Source: JAXGXQ01 sp040772685 (lineage in GTDB: Bacteria > Bacillota > Clostridia > Saccharofermentanales > UBA5734). Taken from it: a stretch of DNA of 64,000 nucleotides. The position numbers were made by a program, and so were the translations under genes. The notes under the pieces were generated by a model that saw only the letters and a list, made by a program, of their open reading frames with translations, was not told where the DNA came from and did no database searches. The stretch spans positions 62,001 through 126,000 of the forward strand of contig JAXGXQ010000006.1 of NCBI GenBank assembly GCA_040772685.1, given 5' to 3'. Below are positions 58,699-64,000 of the stretch, piece after piece; positions within the stretch are counted from its first letter, which is position 1; every line of letters starts with the position of its first letter.

Positions 58699-61071
58699 AT
58701 GATTAAAATTTCACATAATGGAGTATATCTTTACAACAACAGAGCATTAATCCCTGATATTGACCTGAACGAAGCTTGTTTCAAGGATGAAGCAGTTCGC
58801 CAGGGACAGCCGGTGCCGGGATCAGATTTCCGGCTCGACAGGGAAAGTGCACGTAAAGCGACAATTACCGCTGGCATCCTTGATGCTCATGACAGTTCCA
58901 AGGATCCCAACAAACGTAAGATTAAATTTGATTCGCTTGTTTCGCACGACATAACCTATGTTGGTATTGTTCAGACTGCTCGTGCCAGCGGTCTGGAGCG
59001 CTTCCCAGTACCATATGTGCTGACCAATTGCCACAACAGCCTTTGTGCTGTTGGCGGAACGATCAATGAAGATGACCACCGTTTCGGTCTTTCTGCCGCC
59101 AAAAAATACGGTGGAATATATGTGCCGGCACATCTGGCGGTTATCCACTCCTACGAACGCGAAACCATGGCCGCCTGCGGCCGCATGATTCTGGGTTCTG
59201 ACAGCCATACGCGCTACGGAGCCTTAGGAACGCTGGCGATTGGTGAAGGCGGCCCGGAAATTGTTAAGCAGTTGCTTGAAAATACTTATGACATTGATGA
59301 CCCTGAAGTTGTTCTGATTTATCTGGAAGGTGAAACCCAGCCGGGCGTAGGTCCGCATGACGTGGCACTTGCTATGATCGGTGCGCTATTCCCTGATGGC
59401 TTTGCGAAAAACAAAATTCTGGAATTCGCCGGTCCCGGGATTGCCGGACTTTCAATTGACTTTCGTAACGGCATCGATGTCATGACCACGGAAACCACGT
59501 GTCTTTCTTCAATCTGGGAGACTGATGACAAGGTTCGTGAGTTTATGGAAATTCACTGGCGCCCCGAGGATTACGTTGAGCTCAAAGCTGGTCCGGTCGC
59601 GTACTATGACAGCCTGGTCCGGATCGATCTAAGCAAAATCGAACCGATGATTGCGCTGCCTTTCCATCCCGCTAATGTCTATACAATAAAAGACGTCATC
59701 GCTAACCCGCACGATATCTTTGCCACTGTCGAAGCAGAAGCCAGACGTCAGTTTGACCCGAAGTTGAAATTCGATCTGCAAAGCAAGATTATTGACGGCA
59801 AGATCATGGTCGATCAAGGGATTATCGCTGGCTGTGCCGGCGGCACCTACGAAAATATTTGTGCCGCTTCGCGAATTCTGTCTGATCGTTCCACCGGTGT
59901 TGATGCTTTCAGCTTAAGTGTTTACCCGCAAAGTCAGCCGGTTAACCTCGAGCTCACGCGCAACGGGGTCGCAGCTGACCTGATGAGTATCGGCGCTACC
60001 ATGCGCACTGCTTTCTGCGGACCTTGCTTTGGTGCGGGCGATGTGCCCAGCCACGGAGCTTTCTCGATTCGCCATACTACCCGCAATTTCCCCAACCGTG
60101 AAGGCAGCAACCCTCAGCAGGGGCAGATTGTCGGCGTCGCTCTTATGGATGCCCGTTCCATCGCAGCCACAGCTGCTAATAAAGGCGAGTTGACACCAGC
60201 AACTGAGTGCGGCTTCCCTGAAGGTAATTACCCGACATATCACTACGATGCCGGGGTTTATCAAAAACGTGTTTATAATGGCTTTAATAAACCGCAGCCT
60301 GAAGAAAAACTGGTGTATGGTCCGAATATTGCTGACTGGCCGACCATGCATCCTCTTTCAGAGAACATTCTGCTGCAACTTGCCAGTGTGATTCAGGATC
60401 CTGTTACTTCAACCGATGAGTTGATCCCATCGGGAGAAACTTCCTCCTACCGCTCCAATCCTTTAAGGTTGGCAGAATTCACTCTCGGCCGCCGCGATCC
60501 AAATTATGTCCCGGCAGCAAAAGCAACAGCAGCACTTGAACAAGAACGCCTTGCTGCCTTGGCAGCAGATCAAACGTCGGCGGCAACGGCTCTGCCGGTA
60601 AAAGCGCTTGAAGCTTTGACGGTGGTACTGGGTGATAAGGCCAAAGCACAAGAACTGTTGTCTGAAACCGCAATTGGGTCCGTAATTTTTGCCCGCAAAC
60701 CGGGTGATGGCTCTGCTCGTGAACAAGCTGCTTCCAGCCAGCGCGTGCTCGGCGGCATGGCAAACATTGCCTATGAATACGCGACACAACGTTATCGCAG
60801 CAACTGCATAAACTGGGGCATGATTCCATTCACGATTGATGCCAATACGGAATTTAACTGGTCGGTGGGCAGTTTCATTTTCGTGCCGAATGTTCGTCAG
60901 CGGATCGCTGCTGGTGAGCGTGAATTCCCAGCCAGCGTGATTACTGATGGTCAAGTACATGAAATTGTGCTTAAACTGCACGCTCTGACCAGTCAGGAAC
61001 GCAGCATCATCCTCAATGGCAGCCTGATCAACGATTATGCTCAGCGCGCCAAGAACAAACAAGAAAGCTGA
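58699..61071 (+). CDS. Aconitase-superfamily hydratase (YbhJ-like)
   Basis: 790 residues with the aconitase alpha/beta core. Three Fe-S ligands are visible: one Cys in IIAGCAGGT (about 378) and two in AFCGPCFG (about 440 and 443). LGSDSHTRYG, the family's substrate loop, and the swivelling C-terminal part with EYATQRYRSNCINWGMIPF are also present. It belongs to the YbhJ-type hydratases rather than to true aconitase, lacking several of the citrate-contact motifs, so its substrate is unknown. GCGAGG precedes the ATG. The HAD phosphatase gene starts 2 nt after its stop. Confidence 0.88.
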   Translation: MIKISHNGVYLYNNRALIPDIDLNEACFKDEAVRQGQPVPGSDFRLDRESARKATITAGILDAHDSSKDPNKRKIKFDSLVSHDITYVGIVQTARASGLERFPVPYVLTNCHNSLCAVGGTINEDDHRFGLSAAKKYGGIYVPAHLAVIHSYERETMAACGRMILGSDSHTRYGALGTLAIGEGGPEIVKQLLENTYDIDDPEVVLIYLEGETQPGVGPHDVALAMIGALFPDGFAKNKILEFAGPGIAGLSIDFRNGIDVMTTETTCLSSIWETDDKVREFMEIHWRPEDYVELKAGPVAYYDSLVRIDLSKIEPMIALPFHPANVYTIKDVIANPHDIFATVEAEARRQFDPKLKFDLQSKIIDGKIMVDQGIIAGCAGGTYENICAASRILSDRSTGVDAFSLSVYPQSQPVNLELTRNGVAADLMSIGATMRTAFCGPCFGAGDVPSHGAFSIRHTTRNFPNREGSNPQQGQIVGVALMDARSIAATAANKGELTPATECGFPEGNYPTYHYDAGVYQKRVYNGFNKPQPEEKLVYGPNIADWPTMHPLSENILLQLASVIQDPVTSTDELIPSGETSSYRSNPLRLAEFTLGRRDPNYVPAAKATAALEQERLAALAADQTSAATALPVKALEALTVVLGDKAKAQELLSETAIGSVIFARKPGDGSAREQAASSQRVLGGMANIAYEYATQRYRSNCINWGMIPFTIDANTEFNWSVGSFIFVPNVRQRIAAGEREFPASVITDGQVHEIVLKLHALTSQERSIILNGSLINDYAQRAKNKQES

Positions 61072-61073
61072 AG

Positions 61074-61910
61074 ATGGGTAAATTTACTGGCTGGCTGATT
61101 GCGACCGATCTTGACGGCACTCTAATTGCTGACGACCAAAAGGTTTCTCAGAAAAATATTGATGCGATTCATTATTTTCAGGAGGAAGGCGGCTTCTTTA
61201 CGATCGCTACCGGCAGGTCTTTGGCAATGTGCACCGATTACCTGCGAAAGGTGCCGATAAATGCTCCCGCCATCCTGATTAACGGAACGCTGCTTTACGA
61301 CACGAAGCTTATGAAACCAGTATTCCAGCATGGTCTGGACCGCAAAATCGCGACACAGATGCTGGATGCGATTAACTTGCAGTTTCCGGATGTTTGCGCC
61401 CAGATTCACTGTGACGGCCCGATAGCCATCGTCAGCCCTTATTCCTGTAAAGATCAGTTTCTGGAGCAGGCCGACTTGCCCCGCCGGCAAACAGAGGCTG
61501 CTGCCGTGCCGGAACCATGGTACAAAATTATGTTTTACTCAACCGCCGAACGCCTGAGCGTGGTGGAAAAGTACGTGGCCGAAAATGTCAGTAGTTCTTT
61601 AATCAGCCATTTCGACATAATGTACTCGGCACCATATTATTTGGAAATGATGCCTGCCGGAACGACGAAGGGCAGCGGCTTACTGCATCTGGCGGAAATT
61701 CTTGGGGTTCCTGCTTCGCAGACTGTAGGTATCGGAGATTATTATAATGATGCTGACATGATCCGGATGGCCGGACTCGGTGTGGCAGTTGCCAATGCCC
61801 CGCAAGCGATCCGCGATCTGGCCCAGGTTGTGGTGGGAAGCAACAATGATGGCGCCATTGCTGATTTGATTACTTATATTGAGACAATGCTGCTTGCACC
61901 GGAAGATTAA
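61074..61910 (+). CDS. Cof-type HAD hydrolase
   Basis: 278-residue phosphatase. Nucleophile motif ATDLDGTLI (D-x-D) at residue 10, TGRS for motif II, the Lys in the C2 cap, and GDYYNDADMIRMAGLGVAVANA with the third/fourth motifs. Members dephosphorylate sugar phosphates, FMN or similar metabolites. It follows the hydratase gene by 2 bp, so the pair is co-transcribed, and it is followed by a strong terminator. Confidence 0.93.
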   Translation: MGKFTGWLIATDLDGTLIADDQKVSQKNIDAIHYFQEEGGFFTIATGRSLAMCTDYLRKVPINAPAILINGTLLYDTKLMKPVFQHGLDRKIATQMLDAINLQFPDVCAQIHCDGPIAIVSPYSCKDQFLEQADLPRRQTEAAAVPEPWYKIMFYSTAERLSVVEKYVAENVSSSLISHFDIMYSAPYYLEMMPAGTTKGSGLLHLAEILGVPASQTVGIGDYYNDADMIRMAGLGVAVANAPQAIRDLAQVVVGSNNDGAIADLITYIETMLLAPED

Positions 61911-61937
61911 AGCCTTTTGAACTTATCTGACTTGAAG

Positions 61938-61973
61938 CGCTCGCTTAATTGAGAATTAAGCGGGCGTTTTTTT
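61938..61973 (+). terminator. Intrinsic terminator of the hydratase operon
   Basis: CGCTCGCTTAATT (61938-61950) pairs with AATTAAGCGGGCG (61954-61966, one G-T pair) around a GAG loop, followed by seven Ts. Confidence 0.93.
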
Positions 61974-62023
61974 GAGTAAATTTGCTGACAAAACCAACTT
62001 CAGCGTGCACGTTCACTTTGCGT

Positions 62024-62035
62024 GTAAACGTTTGC
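62024..62035. promoter_or_regulatory. LacI/CcpA-type operator-like site 1 (GTAAACGTTTGC)
   Basis: Contains the AAACGTTT core of LacI-family operators. It matches the cre consensus only with mismatches. The same 12-mer in inverted form occurs 97 bp downstream (62121-62132). No LacI-family gene lies in the window. Confidence 0.45.
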
Positions 62036-62120
62036 TTGCCAAGGCTGGAAATTGGCTATACATATGTCAGTATCAGTTTCGAAGGTCTTATATAAGGTTA
62101 ATTCACCAGTAAAGTGGATT

Positions 62121-62132
62121 GCAAACGTTTAC
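62121..62132. promoter_or_regulatory. LacI/CcpA-type operator-like site 2 (GCAAACGTTTAC)
   Basis: Exact reverse complement of the site at 62024-62035. The 97-bp distance (about nine helical turns) would allow looping. The space 61974-62270 holds no gene that I can identify. Confidence 0.45.
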
Positions 62133-62247
62133 CGAATTGAGTCATTTTTTAACTAAAAAACCGCTAGAATGCGGAAAAAACCGGATCAATTCAGCAGTTT
62201 CTTGAGAATCAGCTGACGAAACCTGGATTTATCGTTTTCTTTGTCAA

Positions 62248-62276
62248 TTCACGAATAGTGCGATCTGAAGTATAAT
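62248..62276 (+). promoter_or_regulatory. Promoter of the NfnA/NfnB-like operon
   Basis: A perfect TATAAT (62271-62276) with TTCACG 17 bp upstream (62248-62253). Transcription would start near 62283, giving a leader of about 100 nt in which I do not recognise a riboswitch. Confidence 0.5.
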
Positions 62277-62381
62277 AAAGGATGCAGATCCCAAAACGCT
62301 GTGTCCTGACCGATAACTCTGAGTATAAACTTGAAATTGACCGGGCAGGATCAGTGATTAAGCATATCCAGGAGGTACAAT

Positions 62382-63227
62382 TTGTTTAAGATTGTTCGAA
62401 AGCAAGTCTTGAATCCAAGCGTCACGCTGATGGACATTGATGCACCTGCTATTGCCGCTAAGGCAGAGCCGGGTCAGTTCATAATTTTGCGTGTAAATGA
62501 TGAAGGTGAACGTATACCGCTTACCATAGCCGATTATGATCGTGAAAAAGGCACCATCACAATTATTTATCAGATTGTCGGCAAAACTACCAGTCTTCTG
62601 AATGAACTTAATGAAGGCGATGCTTTGCTCGACTTTGTCGGGCCGCTTGGCACTGCTTCACATCTGGAAGGTTATAAACACGTAGCCGTAATCGGCGGCG
62701 GACTCGGTACAGCTATAGCCTGGCCGCAAGCAAAAAAGCTTAAATCACTGGGCACCAAAGTTGATATGATCGTAGGCTTCCGCAGTAAGGATATTATTAT
62801 TCTTGAAGATGAATTTAAAAAAGCCAGTGACTTGCTGATGGTTATGACCGACGATGGCTCCAATGGTAATAAAGGCTTTGTCACCGATGCTTTGAAGTCA
62901 CGGATCGATAGTGGAATCAAATACGACCTGGTAATCGCGATTGGCCCGCTGATCATGATGAAGGTTGTATCCAATCTGACTCGTGAATATGGTATTAAAA
63001 CACTCGTCAGCATGAACCCCGTAATGATTGACGGTACCGGCATGTGCGGCGGTTGCCGTCTGACTGTTGGCGGCAAAACCAAATTTGCCTGTGTGGACGG
63101 TCCGGATTTTGACGGCCATGAAGTTGATTTTGATGAAGCCATGCGCCGTGCCTCAATGTATAAACCCTCTGAAGCACTTTCAATGGAACAGCATCGCTGC
63201 CGTGTCACCGGAGAGGAGCGTAAATAA
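62382..63227 (+). CDS. Ferredoxin:NADP reductase-like subunit (NfnA/SudB type)
   Basis: 281 residues. An FAD-binding barrel (residues 1-100, with GQFIILRVNDEGERIPLTIADYD), an NAD(P)-binding domain (HVAVIGGGLGTAIAWPQAKKL) and a C-terminal 2Fe-2S site with MCGGCRLTVGGKTKFACVDGP (Cys near 222, 225 and 237). This architecture is the small subunit of electron-bifurcating NADH-dependent ferredoxin:NADP oxidoreductase and sulfide dehydrogenase. The start codon is TTG, supported by AGGAGG 7 bp upstream. Its stop overlaps the ATG of the large subunit by one nucleotide (TAATG). Confidence 0.9.
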   Translation: MFKIVRKQVLNPSVTLMDIDAPAIAAKAEPGQFIILRVNDEGERIPLTIADYDREKGTITIIYQIVGKTTSLLNELNEGDALLDFVGPLGTASHLEGYKHVAVIGGGLGTAIAWPQAKKLKSLGTKVDMIVGFRSKDIIILEDEFKKASDLLMVMTDDGSNGNKGFVTDALKSRIDSGIKYDLVIAIGPLIMMKVVSNLTREYGIKTLVSMNPVMIDGTGMCGGCRLTVGGKTKFACVDGPDFDGHEVDFDEAMRRASMYKPSEALSMEQHRCRVTGEERK

Positions 63228-64000
63228 TGGCGAGAAATATGTCGAAAACCAAAGTGCCAATGCCTGAACAGGATCCGGAGATCCGTAACCATAACTTTGC
63301 CGAAGTCGCTTTTGGCTACGATCAGGATCAGGCTTGCGAAGAGGCAGCCCGGTGCCTGCAGTGCAAGCATAAACCGTGCGTGAGCGGCTGCCCTGTTAAC
63401 GTCGCGATTCCTGAGTTTATTCAGCATATCGCCGACAAGAATTTTGAAGAAGCCTACCAGAAAATCGTTGAAACCAATAACTTGCCTGCTGTCTGCGGCC
63501 GCGTTTGCCCGCAGGAGAGCCAATGCGAGCAGCTTTGCGTTCGCGGCATCAAGGGCGAACCAGTCGCGATCGGACGTTTGGAACGCTTCGCCGCCGATTT
63601 CCATATGGCGATGATGCAGGCGGAAGAGCAAAAGGCAGGTGCCTGCTCAGTTTTGCGCCCGCGTCCTGACGGGGCAAAAGTAGCTGTTGTCGGCTCCGGC
63701 CCTGCCAGTCTTACCTGTGCGGTAGATCTGGCTAAGCTGGGTTATCAGGTAACAGTTTTTGAAGCCTTCCATGTGGCGGGTGGCGTGCTTATGTATGGCA
63801 TTCCTGAATTCCGTCTGCCCAAAGCAATAGTGCAGAGAGAAATCGACACCTTGCGTCAATACGGTGTAAAAATTGAGACCAACATGGTAATCGGCCGCGT
63901 CGCTTCCCTGGATGAACTTTTCGCAAAAGGCTTCGAAGCAGTGTTTATCGGCACTGGTGCCGGCCTGCCCATGTTCATGAATATCCCAGGTGAGAACCTA
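63227..64000 (+). CDS. NfnB/GltA-like NADPH-dependent flavoprotein, 3' end cut
   Basis: 258 codons are visible and the frame is open to the window end. Seen: two cysteine clusters that bind 4Fe-4S, CLQCKHKPCVSGC (C43, C46, C51, C55) and VCGRVCPQESQCEQLC (C90, C94, C100, C104), then the FAD loop VVGSGPASLTCAVDLAKLG (Ser replaces the usual Gly after PA), and GGVLMYGIPEFRLPK. This is the glutamate-synthase small-subunit/NfnB family. Full-length members have about 460 residues. Directly coupled to the upstream subunit, so an electron-transfer complex using ferredoxin and NADP is likely; glutamate synthase activity would need a large subunit that is not seen here. Confidence 0.92.
   Translation, partial: MARNMSKTKVPMPEQDPEIRNHNFAEVAFGYDQDQACEEAARCLQCKHKPCVSGCPVNVAIPEFIQHIADKNFEEAYQKIVETNNLPAVCGRVCPQESQCEQLCVRGIKGEPVAIGRLERFAADFHMAMMQAEEQKAGACSVLRPRPDGAKVAVVGSGPASLTCAVDLAKLGYQVTVFEAFHVAGGVLMYGIPEFRLPKAIVQREIDTLRQYGVKIETNMVIGRVASLDELFAKGFEAVFIGTGAGLPMFMNIPGENL

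Noticed and set aside
1..64000. Insertion sequence, integrase or prophage genes
   Set aside because: No transposase, recombinase or phage structural motif appears in any translated frame.

Overview
The window reads as a chromosomal segment of an anaerobic, Gram-positive, Clostridia-like bacterium with moderate GC. Supporting signs are purine-rich Shine-Dalgarno (SD) sites on almost every gene, a primary sigma factor with an acidic N-terminus, tRNA genes with encoded CCA, a heterodimeric ABC exporter with a glycine-rich N-terminal tail, an RsgI-type anti-sigma factor, TasA/SipW-type secretion genes, a choline-binding-repeat cell-wall hydrolase, and a ferredoxin:NADP reductase/glutamate-synthase-like pair. 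I see no insertion sequence, prophage, CRISPR array or rRNA. Most of the window looks like ordinary chromosome with short operons and several convergent pairs whose stop codons overlap.

Layout. 1-6776 is a sugar-catabolic cluster: transketolase (cut by the window start), a short-chain dehydrogenase, a divergent long transaldolase-like protein, a DapA/HOGA-type aldolase, a GntR/HutC regulator and a ROK regulator. 7104-11329 is a two-subunit ABC exporter, followed by a convergent FGGY sugar kinase. 13018-23898 holds housekeeping and redox genes: AarF/UbiB-type kinase with a phasin-like coiled-coil partner, EamA permease, flavodoxin, two NAD(P)-dependent enzymes, a SagB-type nitroreductase, an aldo/keto reductase and a DUF1576 membrane protein. 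23950-29409 holds a DEAD-box helicase, an Xre-type regulator, an MGDG-synthase-like glycosyltransferase, and an operon of a GT2 glycosyltransferase, nucleoside diphosphate kinase and a WbpD-like acetyltransferase. 29487-33359 is one very large secreted NlpC/P60 protein.

33652-36577 has a Gfo/Idh/MocA oxidoreductase, a small ABM monooxygenase-fold protein and a GH1 beta-glucosidase. 36719-44395 looks like a stress/energy island: two universal stress proteins, a SixA-type phosphatase, a CtpE-like P-type ATPase, a soluble histidine kinase, a peroxiredoxin, a metallophosphoesterase and bacterioferritin. 44514-46442 carries the primary sigma factor, a zinc-ribbon protein and tRNA-fMet/tRNA-Leu. 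46769-51136 has a DUF368 (PopT-type) lipid-carrier translocase and a YhaN/YhaO-like SMC-nuclease pair.

The most distinctive part is 51327-58028. It contains a BTAD transcription factor whose receiver domain has lost its phosphoacceptor, an ECF sigma factor coupled to an RsgI/PepSY anti-sigma factor, and a divergent TasA/SipW-type cluster: two TasA-like surface proteins with the same N-terminal motif, one apparently active SipW-type signal peptidase, a second SipW-like protein whose catalytic residues are lost, and a 53-residue membrane peptide. I propose this as an uncharacterised surface-fibre export system, possibly controlled by the neighbouring sigma/anti-sigma pair. The window ends with an aconitase-family hydratase, a HAD phosphatase, a pair of inverted LacI-type operator-like sites, and the NfnA/NfnB-like operon cut by the window end.
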